Source of the DNA: DASTQL01 sp035761805
GTDB lineage: Bacteria; Actinomycetota; Actinomycetes; Jiangellales; Jiangellaceae
Assembly: GCA_035761805.1 (NCBI GenBank)
Contig: DASTQL010000004.1
Location: 1-28,849 of the forward strand
Direction of reading: 5' to 3'
Length of the DNA stretch: 28,849 nt
Shown: in pieces, positions 1-10,507 of the stretch
How the letters are laid out: every line of letters starts with the position of its first letter
Numbering within the stretch: the first letter of the stretch is position 1
Notes under the pieces: generated by a model
Databases searched by the model: none
Seen by the model: only the letters and a program-made list of their open reading frames with translations
Told to the model about the DNA's origin: nothing
Made by a program: the position numbers and the translations under genes

Positions 1-202
1 CGACCCGGCGGAGGAACTCGGCCCGGTCGAGGAAGTGGTAATGGACGCCTTCTTCCTCCCCCGGCCGGGGGAAGCGGGTCGTCGAGGACACCGAGAGCCA
101 GACCTCGGGGTACGACGCTCGTAGCCGCCGCAGCACCGTGGACTTGCCCACCCCGGAGGGACCGGAGAGGACGACCAGCCGCCCCGGTCCGCTCGGGCCC
201 AC
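1..202 (-). CDS. gmk: Guanylate kinase, N-terminal part (cut by window edge)
   Basis: Guanylate kinase phosphorylates GMP/dGMP to GDP/dGDP with ATP in the cytoplasm. About 67 N-terminal residues are visible and the rest lies beyond base 1. They contain the Walker A loop SGPSGVGKST near residues 13-22, then SVSSTTRFPRPGEEEGVHYHF, abridged here to its landmarks TTR and GVHYHF, which form the GMP-binding region typical of the family. I chose the GTG at 202 because it lies two bases past the mihF stop and puts the P-loop at the usual distance from the N-terminus; the frame is open further upstream, so a slightly earlier start is possible. It follows mihF on the same strand and is probably cotranscribed with it, an arrangement known from many actinobacteria. 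Confidence 0.95.
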   Translation of the reverse strand, partial: MGPSGPGRLVVLSGPSGVGKSTVLRRLRASYPEVWLSVSSTTRFPRPGEEEGVHYHFLDRAEFLRRV

Positions 203-204
203 CC

Positions 205-531
205 TCAGGCCTGATCCGCGTCGCCGAACTCCCGCTCGAGAGCTGCGACCTGGTTGGCTCCGAGGCCCCGGACCCGGCGGGTCTCGGCGATCCCGATCCG
301 CTCCATGATCTGCCGGGCTCGCACCTTGCCGACGCCGGGCATGGCCTCGAGCAGCGCGGAGACCTTCATCTTGCCCACGACGTCGTTGCTGTGGCCCTCC
401 TTCAGCACGTCGGCGAGCGAGGCGCCGGAGTGCTTGAGCCGGTTCTTGACCGCGGCCCGCTCGCGGCGGGCCTCGGCGGCCTTGGCCAGGGCCGCCGTGC
501 GCTGTTCGGGGGTCAAGGGCGGTAGCGCCAC
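205..531 (-). CDS. mihF: Actinobacterial integration host factor (mIHF/sIHF)
   Basis: Small basic nucleoid-associated protein of 108 residues, unrelated in fold to the IHF/HU family of proteobacteria. In this family a long N-terminal helix leads into a helix-two-turn-helix DNA-binding module. The C-terminal half here carries the hallmark stretch MPGVGKVRARQIMERIGI followed by the conserved tail RRVRGLGANQ. The N-terminus (roughly residues 8-35) is Arg/Ala/Lys rich and helical. Known relatives bind and compact DNA and affect recombination, replication and antibiotic production. The start is a GTG at 531, preceded by a GAGG-type Shine-Dalgarno nine bases upstream. It sits between pyrF and gmk, two bases from the gmk start, and has its own likely promoter in the 101-base gap after pyrF. 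Confidence 0.95.
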   Translation of the reverse strand: MALPPLTPEQRTAALAKAAEARRERAAVKNRLKHSGASLADVLKEGHSNDVVGKMKVSALLEAMPGVGKVRARQIMERIGIAETRRVRGLGANQVAALEREFGDADQA

Positions 532-575
532 GGACGGTCACCTCGGCGTTGGTCGGGACGGACGCGGATGTGCGG

Positions 576-605
576 AACCTAGCGACTCGTGCGCCACGTG
601 GGCAA
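576..605 (-). promoter_or_regulatory. Putative mihF-gmk promoter
   Basis: Reading on the minus strand, TTGCCC (600-605) is followed after 18 bases by TAGGTT (576-581), fitting a primary-sigma -35/-10 pair of the actinobacterial type TTGNNN/TANNNT. The implied transcript would start near 569 and give a leader of about 40 bases ahead of the mihF GTG. It lies in the gap after pyrF, suggesting that mihF can be expressed independently of the pyrimidine operon. This is a prediction by eye only. Confidence 0.45.
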
Positions 606-632
606 CGCGATCGGGAGAGTCACCGGTCCTGC

Positions 633-1475
633 TCAGCCTGCCATCGCCCGGGCACAGTCATCGCGGAGCCTGGCCGCCGCCTCCCGGAGGGCGGACACGG
701 CGGGTCCGCAGGCCAGGACCTCTCGCGACACCGCGGGCAGGACCAGCCGCAGCGCGGGGCCGAACAACCCGCGCAGGTCGTCCGGTCCTGCCCCCTGTGC
801 GCCCAGCCCCGGGGCCAGCAGGGGTCCGCCGACGTCCAGGTCCTCCCCCGTGCGTCCCACGGTGGCGCCGACGACGCACCCGACGCTGCCCAGCGGTGCC
901 GGCGAGGCTTCGGCGTTTCGCCGCCGCACGTGCTCGAGGACCGTGCCGGCGACCGTCCGGCCCGACGACGTACGGGCGTGCTGGACCTCCACCCCCTCCG
1001 GGTTGGACGTGAGGGCAAGCACGAACACGCCCGTCCCGTGGCGATCGGCCGTGTCCAGCAACGGCGTCAGCGACCCGAACCCCAGGTACGGGGACACGGT
1101 CACCGCGTCGGAGAACAGCGGCGATCGCGGGTCGGCGTAGGCGTCGGCGTACGCCTGCATGGTGGAGCCGATGTCGCCGCGCTTGGCGTCGGTGAGGACG
1201 AGGGCACCCGCGGAACGCGCCTCGGCGACGACGTCCTCGAGAACGGCGACCCCCCGGGCACCGTGACGCTCGAAGAAGGCCGACTGGGGTTTGAGGACGG
1301 CCACCTGCCCGCCGAGGGCCTCGACCACGGTGCGGCTGAAGCGCTCGAGTCCGGAGGCATCGTCGGGGAGGCCCCAGGCCGCGAGCAGCGCCGCGTGCGG
1401 ATCGATGCCCACGCACAGCGGGCCGCGGTCGCGGAGCGCCCGGTGCAGCCGTTCCCCGAAGCTGCCGGCGGTCAC
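633..1475 (-). CDS. pyrF: Orotidine 5'-phosphate decarboxylase (type 2)
   Basis: Catalyses the last step of UMP synthesis, decarboxylation of OMP to UMP. The 280-residue length and the active-site sequence LTDAKRGDIGST near residue 95 identify the longer 'type 2' family found in actinobacteria. Further landmarks are the N-terminal CVGIDPH, KPQSAFFE, and the C-terminal LLAPGLGAQG phosphate-binding segment. The GTG at 1475 overlaps the pyrD stop in a GTGA quartet; the frame remains open far upstream, but that part is antisense-like, low-complexity Arg/Gly/Ala sequence and is not homologous. It is the last pyrimidine gene of the operon. Translation is probably coupled to pyrD. Confidence 0.95.
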   Translation of the reverse strand: MTAGSFGERLHRALRDRGPLCVGIDPHAALLAAWGLPDDASGLERFSRTVVEALGGQVAVLKPQSAFFERHGARGVAVLEDVVAEARSAGALVLTDAKRGDIGSTMQAYADAYADPRSPLFSDAVTVSPYLGFGSLTPLLDTADRHGTGVFVLALTSNPEGVEVQHARTSSGRTVAGTVLEHVRRRNAEASPAPLGSVGCVVGATVGRTGEDLDVGGPLLAPGLGAQGAGPDDLRGLFGPALRLVLPAVSREVLACGPAVSALREAAARLRDDCARAMAG

Positions 1476-2590
1476 GACCGCCCCGCCCGGCCGGCGTCGA
1501 GCCCGATGGCTGCCGTGACCGACCGCAGCCCGCTGGCCCGGACCCGGGCGAGCAGACCGTGGTGCACGCGCCGGGGCCACGCGGGACCCTCGTAGACGAA
1601 GGCGGTGTAGGCCTGCACCAGCGTGGCCCCCGCCCGGATGCGCTCCCACACGTCCTCCGCGCCGCTGACCCCGCCCACCGACACCAGCACCAGCCTGTCC
1701 CCCACCCGCGCGCGGAGCAGGCGCAACACCTCCACGGACCGCGCCCGCAGGCACGGCCCCGACAAGCCGCCCGGGCCCGCGGCGGCGACCTTCGCGGGAT
1801 CGGACCCGAGTCCGTCCCGCGACGTCGTGGTGTTCGTCGCCACGATGCCGTCGAGCCCCAGGTCGAGGGCCAGGTCGGCGACCGCGAGGACGTCCTCGTC
1901 GGTGAGGTCCGGCGCGATCTTGACCAGCAGCGGGACCCGTCGCCCCGCCGCCTGGTCCGCCGCGGCCCGTACGGCGACCAGCAGGGGTCGCAGCCGTTCC
2001 ACGGCCTGCAGGTCGCGCAGTCCGGGGGTGTTGGGCGAGCTCACGTTCACCACGAGGTAGTCGGCCACGGGAGCCAGCGCCCGGGTGCTGGTCACGTAGT
2101 CGTCGACCGCCCGCTCCTCCGGCACCGCCTTCGTGCGGCCGATGTTCACGCCGACCACGACGTCGGTCCTGCCGCGGCGGGCGAGTCGCCGGTGCAACCG
2201 CCGACGCAGGGCGGCGGCCCCGGCGTTGTTGAAGCCCATCCGGTTGACCACGGCCCGGTCGTCGGGGAGCCGGACGAGGCGGGGTCGGGGATTGCCCGGC
2301 TGTGGCCGGGCCGTCACCGTGCCCACCTCGACGAAGGCGAAGCCCAGACCGGCCAGGGCGTCGACGGCCCGGCCGTCCTTGTCCAGGCCCGCCGCCAGGC
2401 CGAGCGGGCCCGGCAGCTCGAGGCCCAGCGCGCGGACGCGCAGCGCGGGGTCGTGCGGACCGAGCACTCGTGCCCCGAGCCGCGCCAGGCCGGGCACCGC
2501 CGCGGCCGCCCGCAGGGCGGCGGACCCGGTCAGGTGGGCCGTCTCGGCGTCGACGCGTCGGAGCACCCGGTCGAACAGGACGCGGTACAC
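1472..2590 (-). CDS. pyrD: Dihydroorotate dehydrogenase, class 2 (quinone-dependent)
   Basis: Oxidises dihydroorotate to orotate using FMN and a membrane quinone. The N-terminal ~50 residues form an amphipathic helical extension used by class 2 enzymes to dock on the membrane. FMN and substrate motifs are visible: GLAAGLDKDG, NRMGFNN near residue 112, VNVSSPNTPGLRDLQ near 183 with the catalytic serine, VKIAPDL, and VSVGGVSGAEDVWERI. I chose GTG 2590 (protein begins VYRVLF) because a GAGG lies nine bases upstream and it aligns with my recollection of the start of mycobacterial PyrD. An alternative GTG at 2605 overlaps the carB stop as GTGA and would add five residues. Length is 372 residues with the chosen start. 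Confidence 0.95.
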   Translation of the reverse strand: MYRVLFDRVLRRVDAETAHLTGSAALRAAAAVPGLARLGARVLGPHDPALRVRALGLELPGPLGLAAGLDKDGRAVDALAGLGFAFVEVGTVTARPQPGNPRPRLVRLPDDRAVVNRMGFNNAGAAALRRRLHRRLARRGRTDVVVGVNIGRTKAVPEERAVDDYVTSTRALAPVADYLVVNVSSPNTPGLRDLQAVERLRPLLVAVRAAADQAAGRRVPLLVKIAPDLTDEDVLAVADLALDLGLDGIVATNTTTSRDGLGSDPAKVAAAGPGGLSGPCLRARSVEVLRLLRARVGDRLVLVSVGGVSGAEDVWERIRAGATLVQAYTAFVYEGPAWPRRVHHGLLARVRASGLRSVTAAIGLDAGRAGRS

Positions 2591-2601
2591 CGGCGGTCGC
2601 C

Positions 2602-5912
<3,311 letters not shown>

Positions 5913-5913
<1 letters not shown>

Positions 5914-7049
5914 CAGGAGTGCCCCTCCCCCGTCATCAGGGCGTCGAAGCGGTCGAAGTGGTGGGCCGCGTCGTGCGGGCCGGCCGCGGCCTCCGGGTGG
6001 TACTGGACGCTGAAGGCCCGCAGGCGGCCGTCCGGGCCGGTGAGCCGCAGACCTTCGACAACGTCGTCGTTGAGGCAGACGTGGCTCACCTCCACCTGTC
6101 CGAGCGGGGTCTCCACGGGGGCGTCCACGGGTGCGTCGACGGCGAAGCCGTGGTTGTGTGCCGTGATCTCCACCCTCCCGGTGCGCCTGTCCCGGACCGG
6201 CTGGTTGATCCCGCGGTGGCCGTAGCGGAGCTTGTACGTACCCAGGCCGAGCGCCCGGCCCAGCACCTGGTTGCCGAAGCAGATCCCGAAGACGGGCAGC
6301 CCACGGTCGAGCGCACCACGGACCAGCGACACGGCATGGTCCGCCGTCGCCGGATCGCCGGGCCCGTTGGACAGGAAGAGGCCGTCGGGGACCACCGCCA
6401 GCACGTCGTCCAGCGTGGAGGTGGCCGGGACGACGTGGACCTCCATGCCTCGCTCGGCCATCCGCCGCGGGGTCATCGCCTTGATACCGAGGTCGAGCGC
6501 GGCCACCGTCGAGCGTCGTGCCCCGACCGCCGGGACGACGTACGGCTCGACGGTCGTGACGTCGCCCGACAGGTCGGAGCCCTCCATCGGCGGCGACTCA
6601 AGGACGCGCGCGAGGACGTCGCCCACGAGGTGGTCCGCACCGCTGAAGATCCCCACCCGCATGGCTCCGCGCTCGCGCAGGTGCCGGGTCAGCGCACGGG
6701 TGTCCACGTCGCTGATGCCGACGACGCCCTGGCGTCGCAGCTCGGCCTCCAGGTCACCGGTGGCGCGCCAGGAGGACGTCACCCGCGCCGGGTCGCGCAC
6801 GACGTAGCCCGCGACCCAGAAGCGGTGGGACTCCGCGTCCTCCTCGTTGACGCCCGTGTTGCCGATGTGCGGGGCCGTCTGGACGACGACCTGCCGGTGG
6901 TACGACGGGTCGGTCAGCGTCTCCTGGTAGCCGGTCATGCCCGTGGCGAAGACCGCCTCACCGAGGGCCACGCCCTCGGCGCCGTAGGCCCGGCCCCGGA
7001 AGGTGCGGCCGTCCTCCAGGACGAGGGCGGCCGGGCCGCGCGCGATCAC
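5913..7049 (-). CDS. carA: Carbamoyl-phosphate synthase, small (glutaminase) subunit
   Basis: Class I glutamine amidotransferase that hydrolyses glutamine and channels ammonia to CarB. The N-terminal small-subunit domain contains FATGMTGYQETLTDPSY, which is characteristic of CarA. The amidotransferase domain carries the nucleophile cysteine in VFGICFGNQ near residue 253 and the catalytic His/Glu in FSVQYHPEA near the C-terminus. Length is 378 residues, usual for the family. The GTG at 7049 overlaps the stop of the upstream membrane-protein gene as GTGA; in-frame sequence farther upstream does not resemble CarA. It is the fifth gene of the pyr operon and is directly coupled to carB. Confidence 0.97.
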
Positions 7050-7555
7050 GCGGCGCTGCCGTGCCGCACGAGTCCGGCCACGGCGTCGCGCAGCCGCGCG
7101 GCGTCGACGGCCCGGCGCGGCCGGACTCCGGTGTCCAACCGCCGACCGCCGTGCTCCCAGGTGACGACGACCAGCCCGCCCGGCTCGACCACCCGCCCGC
7201 CCAGGGCCCGGTCCAGGCGAGCGTCGAGCAGGGCCCGGGCGGGCACGAACAGGTCCGGCTCCGGTGCTCGTCCGACCAGCACGCCCGCGGCCGCCACCTC
7301 GACCTGTGCCGGACTGCGCCGGCCGAGGCCGTGCACGACGACACGGTCGAGCCAGTCGCCGGCGACCGTGGTGCCGACGTAGACCCCTTCGACGGGGTCG
7401 AGCACCACGCGCCCGAGCTGCGCGGGCACGGCGGGCAACGGGGGCAGGTCGCCGTGCCGGCGGGCCCGCGTGCGCCAGCCGCGCCACATGCCGGCACAGA
7501 CCACCACCAGCACGGCCAGGGTCAGCCCGACGGCAAGGGCCTGCGTGCCGGTCAC
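7046..7555 (-). CDS. Membrane-anchored protein of unknown function in the pyr operon (PH-like)
   Basis: A 169-residue protein with a single N-terminal transmembrane segment (about residues 6-24, LAVGLTLAVLVVVCAGMW) followed by Arg-rich RGWRTRARR, suggesting one membrane anchor with the remainder cytoplasmic. The soluble part (about 40-169) has short alternating hydrophobic strands ending in a helix (ARLRDAVAGLVRHG), compatible with a small PH-like beta fold; I recall that orthologues at this position are annotated as PH-like domain proteins, but cannot confirm it here. No catalytic motif is visible. It overlaps both neighbours by GTGA (pyrC upstream, carA downstream), so it is an integral, translation-coupled member of the pyrimidine operon. 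Its role is unknown; tethering pathway enzymes near the membrane enzyme PyrD is only a guess. Confidence 0.85.
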   Translation of the reverse strand: MTGTQALAVGLTLAVLVVVCAGMWRGWRTRARRHGDLPPLPAVPAQLGRVVLDPVEGVYVGTTVAGDWLDRVVVHGLGRRSPAQVEVAAAGVLVGRAPEPDLFVPARALLDARLDRALGGRVVEPGGLVVVTWEHGGRRLDTGVRPRRAVDAARLRDAVAGLVRHGSAA

Positions 7556-8868
7556 GCCGGCGCTCCCTTGAGGACGGTGGGCCGACCGCGCAGGAAGGTC
7601 GCGACGACCTGGCCGGGCAGCGTGGTCCCGGCGTACGGGGTGTTGCGGGACAGCGACGCCAGGTCGGCGGGGTCGATCGTCCGCCGGGAGCCCGGGTCGA
7701 GGAGCACGAGGTTGGCCGGTTCACCCGCGGCCAGCGGCCGGCCGTGTGGCTCCGCCTCGTCCGCCACCCGGCCGATCCGGGCCGGCCGCACCGACATCCG
7801 GTCCGCGACGCCCGCCCAGTCCAGCAGCCCGGTGTCCACCATCGTGTGCTGGACGACGGACAGCGCGGTCTCGAGGCCGAGCATGCCGAAGGCGGCAGCC
7901 GCCCACTCGCACTCCTTGTCCTCGGCGGGGTGGGGGGCGTGGTCGGTGGCCACCGCGTCGATCGTGCCGTCGGCCAGGCCCTCGCGCAGCGCGCGGGCGT
8001 CCTCGGCGGACCGCAGCGGCGGGTTGACCTTGTAGACGGGGTCGTAGGTCGCCGCCAGGTCCTCGGTGAGGAGCAGGTGGTGAGGGGTCACCTCGGCGGT
8101 GACCGGCAGGCCGCGGGCCTTGGCCAGCCGGATGATCTCCACCGAGCCGCGGGTCGACACGTGGCACACGTGCAGTCGCGAGCCGACGTGCGACGCGAGC
8201 AGGACGTCCCTGGCGACGACCGCCTCCTCGGCCACGCCGGGCCAGCCGCTGAGGCCGAGACGGCCGGCGAGCTCGCCCTCGTTCATCTGCGCGTCCTCGG
8301 TCAGCCGCGGCTCCTGCGCGTGCTGGGCCACGACCCCGCCGAAGGCCTTGACGTACTCGAGGGCCCGGCGCATCAGCACGGCGTCGGAGACGCAGTGCCC
8401 GTCGTCGGAGAAGACCCGCACCCGGGCCGCGCTGTCGGCCATGGCACCGAGCTCGGCCAGCCGCCCGCCGGCCAGGCCCACCGTGACCGCACCGACGGGT
8501 CGCACGTCGCAGTGGCCGGCCTCGCGGCCGAGCCGCCACACCTGCTCCACGACGCCGGCGGTGTCGGCCACCGGGTCGGTGTTGGCCATGGCGTGCACGG
8601 CCGTGAACCCACCCAGGGCGGCGGCCAGGGTGCCCGACTCGACGGTCTCGGCGTCCTCGCGCCCGGGCTCGCGCAGGTGCGTGTGGAGGTCGACCAGCCC
8701 CGGCAGCGCGACCAGGCCGTCGGCGTCGATCACCTCCGCCCCTGCGGCAGTGAGCCCGGCTCCGACCTCGGCCACCACCCCGCCCCGCAGCAGCAGGTCG
8801 GTCGGATCCCCGCCCAGCGGCCGGGCCCCGCGGACCAGCCAGGTGGGGACGGTGCGGTCCGCGCTCAC
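7552..8868 (-). CDS. pyrC: Dihydroorotase (type I)
   Basis: Cyclises carbamoyl aspartate to dihydroorotate. The 438-residue amidohydrolase shows the zinc-binding DLHTHLREPG near residue 58, FSDDGHCVSD, VVAQHAQEP, LHVCHVSTRG, the substrate-side VTPHHLLLTE, and the catalytic aspartate in ATDHAPHP near residue 306, all features of type I dihydroorotases. The GTG at 8868 forms a GTGA overlap with the pyrB stop. The same frame runs open upstream through pyrB but is a shadow there. The C-terminal LSRNTPYAGTTLPGQV is also family-typical. Third gene of the operon; in some bacteria type I PyrC and PyrB form a complex, which fits their adjacency. Confidence 0.97.
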   Translation of the reverse strand: MSADRTVPTWLVRGARPLGGDPTDLLLRGGVVAEVGAGLTAAGAEVIDADGLVALPGLVDLHTHLREPGREDAETVESGTLAAALGGFTAVHAMANTDPVADTAGVVEQVWRLGREAGHCDVRPVGAVTVGLAGGRLAELGAMADSAARVRVFSDDGHCVSDAVLMRRALEYVKAFGGVVAQHAQEPRLTEDAQMNEGELAGRLGLSGWPGVAEEAVVARDVLLASHVGSRLHVCHVSTRGSVEIIRLAKARGLPVTAEVTPHHLLLTEDLAATYDPVYKVNPPLRSAEDARALREGLADGTIDAVATDHAPHPAEDKECEWAAAAFGMLGLETALSVVQHTMVDTGLLDWAGVADRMSVRPARIGRVADEAEPHGRPLAAGEPANLVLLDPGSRRTIDPADLASLSRNTPYAGTTLPGQVVATFLRGRPTVLKGAPA

Positions 8869-9815
8869 TCGGCACCTCCGATGGCGGGCTCGCTGCCGCC
8901 GAGCATCAGGTAGAGGACGGCCATCCGGACGCTGACGCCGTTGGCGACCTGCTCCACGATCACGGAGCGGTCGCAGTCGGCGGCGTCGGCAGTGATCTCC
9001 AGCCCACGGTTCATCGGTCCGGGGTGCATGACGATCGCGTGGTCCGGCAGGCTCCGCAGCCGGCGGCCGTCCAGGCCGTAGCGGCGGCTGTACTCCCGGG
9101 CGCTGGGGAAGTAGCCACCCCCGCTGAGGTTCATCCGCTCCCGCTGGACTCGCAGCATCATGACGGCGTCGCTGACGGGGAGCACCGCGTCGAGGTCGTA
9201 CGAGGTCTCGCACGGCCAGCCCTCCACCCCCACCGGCATGAGGGTGGGTGGAGCCACGAGCGTGACCCGTGCACCGAGGGAGGCGAGCAGCAGGACATTG
9301 GACCTGGCGACCCGGCTGTGCAGCACGTCTCCGACCACCGCGACCCGGCTCCCGTCCAGCCCGCCGAGGTGGCGGCGCACGGTGAAGGCGTCCAGGAGCG
9401 CCTGCGTGGGGTGCTCGTGGGTACCGTCGCCCGCGTTGACGACGCTGGACCGGATCCAGCCCGAGTGGGCGAGGCGGTGTGGCGCGCCACTGGCCCAGTG
9501 CCGCACCACGACGGCGTCGGCGCCCATCGCCTCGAGGGTCAGCGCGGTGTCCTTGAGGCTCTCCCCCTTGGACAGGCTGGAGCCCTTGGCCGAGAAGTTG
9601 ACCACGTCGGCGGACAGCCGCTTGGCCGCCAGCTCGAAGGACGTCCGGGTCCGGGTGGAGTCCTCGAAGAAGAGGTTGACCACGGTCCGCCCGCGCAGGG
9701 CGGGCAGCTTCTTGACCGTGCGGCCGGTGGTCAGCCGCGCCATCTCCTCGGCGGTGTCCAGGACGTGCAGGGCCTCGTCGCGGGCCAGGTCGCCCCCGGA
9801 GAGCAGGTGACGCAT
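8865..9815 (-). CDS. pyrB: Aspartate carbamoyltransferase, catalytic chain
   Basis: Condenses carbamoyl phosphate with aspartate, the committed step of pyrimidine synthesis. Carbamoyl-phosphate motif FEDSTRTRTSFE lies near residue 50, followed by FSAKGSSLSKGESLKDT containing the conserved Ser/Lys loop. GDGTHEHPTQALLD and MHPGPMNRGLEI (near 260) form the substrate-binding regions. Length is 316 residues, normal for a catalytic chain; no pyrI regulatory chain is seen nearby. The junction with pyrR reads GTGATG, so either ATG 9815 (one-base overlap, chosen; protein starts MRHLL) or GTG 9818 could start it. A run of five G lies about seven bases before. Regulation is expected through the PyrR leader upstream of pyrR. 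Confidence 0.97.
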   Translation of the reverse strand: MRHLLSGGDLARDEALHVLDTAEEMARLTTGRTVKKLPALRGRTVVNLFFEDSTRTRTSFELAAKRLSADVVNFSAKGSSLSKGESLKDTALTLEAMGADAVVVRHWASGAPHRLAHSGWIRSSVVNAGDGTHEHPTQALLDAFTVRRHLGGLDGSRVAVVGDVLHSRVARSNVLLLASLGARVTLVAPPTLMPVGVEGWPCETSYDLDAVLPVSDAVMMLRVQRERMNLSGGGYFPSAREYSRRYGLDGRRLRSLPDHAIVMHPGPMNRGLEITADAADCDRSVIVEQVANGVSVRMAVLYLMLGGSEPAIGGAE

Positions 9816-10378
9816 CACGCACCCCCGGCGGTCGTGACCGGCTGGACCAGCAGCACTTCGTCGACCCCGTCCAGCTCCTCGATGTGCACCCGCACGCTCT
9901 CGGTGAGGGCGGTCGGGAGGTTCTTGCCCACGTGGTCGGGGCGGATCGGCAGCTCCCGGTGGCCGCGGTCGACGAGGACGGCGAGGCGTACCGCGCGGGG
10001 GCGCCCCACGTCGTCGAGGGCGGTGAGGGCCGCCCGGACGGTACGGCCGGAGAAGAGGACGTCGTCGACGAGGACGACCACCTTGCCGTCGACCCCGCCG
10101 GACGGGATCTCGGTGGGTTCGAGCGCCCGGGCCGGACGGAGCCGGAGGTCGTCGCGGTACATGGTGGCGTCGAGCGACCCCACGGGAACGGGCGCCCCCT
10201 CGACCGAGGCGATGCGCTCGGCGAGGCGCCGGGCCAGCGGAACGCCGCGGGTCGGGATGCCTAGCAGGACGAGGTCGGCGGCGCCCTTGTTGCGCTCGAG
10301 CACCTCGTGCGCGATGCGGGTGAGGGCGCGGGACACGTCTGCGGCGTCGAGGACGCCGCGGGACGACGGGTCGGGCAT
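9815..10378 (-). CDS. pyrR: Pyrimidine operon regulator PyrR / uracil phosphoribosyltransferase
   Basis: RNA-binding regulator of the pyr operon that also has uracil phosphoribosyltransferase activity in well-studied relatives. The 187-residue type I PRTase fold shows LLGIPTRGVPLARRLA, the PRPP-binding signature VVLVDDVLFSGRTVRAAL near residues 99-116, and the basic loop region RDDLRLRP. The ATG at 10378 is preceded by a near-perfect Shine-Dalgarno AAGGAGGT at 10388-10395. That site is part of the predicted PyrR-binding hairpin, so PyrR with UMP probably represses its own translation and, by coupling, that of downstream genes. This is the first gene of the operon and is divergent from bldD. 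Confidence 0.97.
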   Translation of the reverse strand: MPDPSSRGVLDAADVSRALTRIAHEVLERNKGAADLVLLGIPTRGVPLARRLAERIASVEGAPVPVGSLDATMYRDDLRLRPARALEPTEIPSGGVDGKVVVLVDDVLFSGRTVRAALTALDDVGRPRAVRLAVLVDRGHRELPIRPDHVGKNLPTALTESVRVHIEELDGVDEVLLVQPVTTAGGA

Positions 10379-10387
10379 GCCGGATGG

Positions 10388-10424
10388 ACCTCCTTCCCCG
10401 CCTCACGGGACGGGCCTTAAAGGA
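10388..10424 (-). promoter_or_regulatory. PyrR-binding loop in the pyrR leader overlapping the Shine-Dalgarno
   Basis: On the minus strand the leader folds as follows. UCCUU (10424-10420) pairs with AAGGA (10395-10391). After a UAAGG bulge, CCCG (10414-10411) pairs with CGGG (10400-10397). Inside, CC/GG closes a CGUGA loop within UCCCGUGAGG (10410-10401). This matches the recalled PyrR consensus UCCNGNGAGG plus the downstream AAGG. The lower helix uses the first five bases of the AAGGAGGT ribosome-binding site. No U-rich intrinsic terminator is seen, so translational repression rather than attenuation is likely, as reported for mycobacterial PyrR. Confidence 0.8.
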
Positions 10425-10438
10425 CGTCGGACCCGCGC

Positions 10439-10469
10439 AGCGTAGCAACGCCTGTGGCGATCTCGTTGA
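10439..10469 (-). promoter_or_regulatory. Possible pyrR operon promoter
   Basis: On the minus strand TACGCT (10439-10444) fits the TANNNT -10 pattern and would start transcription near 10432, a few bases before the PyrR-binding loop. The best -35 candidate is TCAACG (10464-10469) at a long 19-base spacing, which is weak. It overlaps the -35 of the divergent bldD promoter. Confidence 0.35.
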
Positions 10470-10494
10470 CGACACGCGCCGCTCGCCTTACGGT
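10466..10494 (+). promoter_or_regulatory. bldD promoter
   Basis: TTGACG (10466-10471), a 17-base spacer and TACGGT (10489-10494) make a near-ideal actinobacterial primary-sigma promoter. Transcription would begin near 10501, giving a leader of about 50 bases before the bldD GTG. The BldD-like operator lies over the end of the -10 element and the start site. Confidence 0.65.
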
Positions 10495-10507
10495 GACCCT
10501 CCGTCAC
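10493..10507 (+). promoter_or_regulatory. BldD-like operator (autoregulatory site)
   Basis: The 15-mer GTGACCCTCCGTCAC is an inverted repeat (GTGAC...GTCAC) that fits the BldD consensus NTNACNCWGNGTNAN, as I recall it from Streptomyces, at all but one fixed position. It covers the end of the bldD -10 element and the predicted start site. Autorepression of bldD is known in Streptomyces, so the location supports the call. Confidence 0.65.

Noticed and set aside
7552..9822. A continuous 756-codon frame suggesting a PyrB-PyrC fusion
   Set aside because: Only the last 438 residues are PyrC; the upstream part is a wrong-frame reading of pyrB, which is intact in its own frame.
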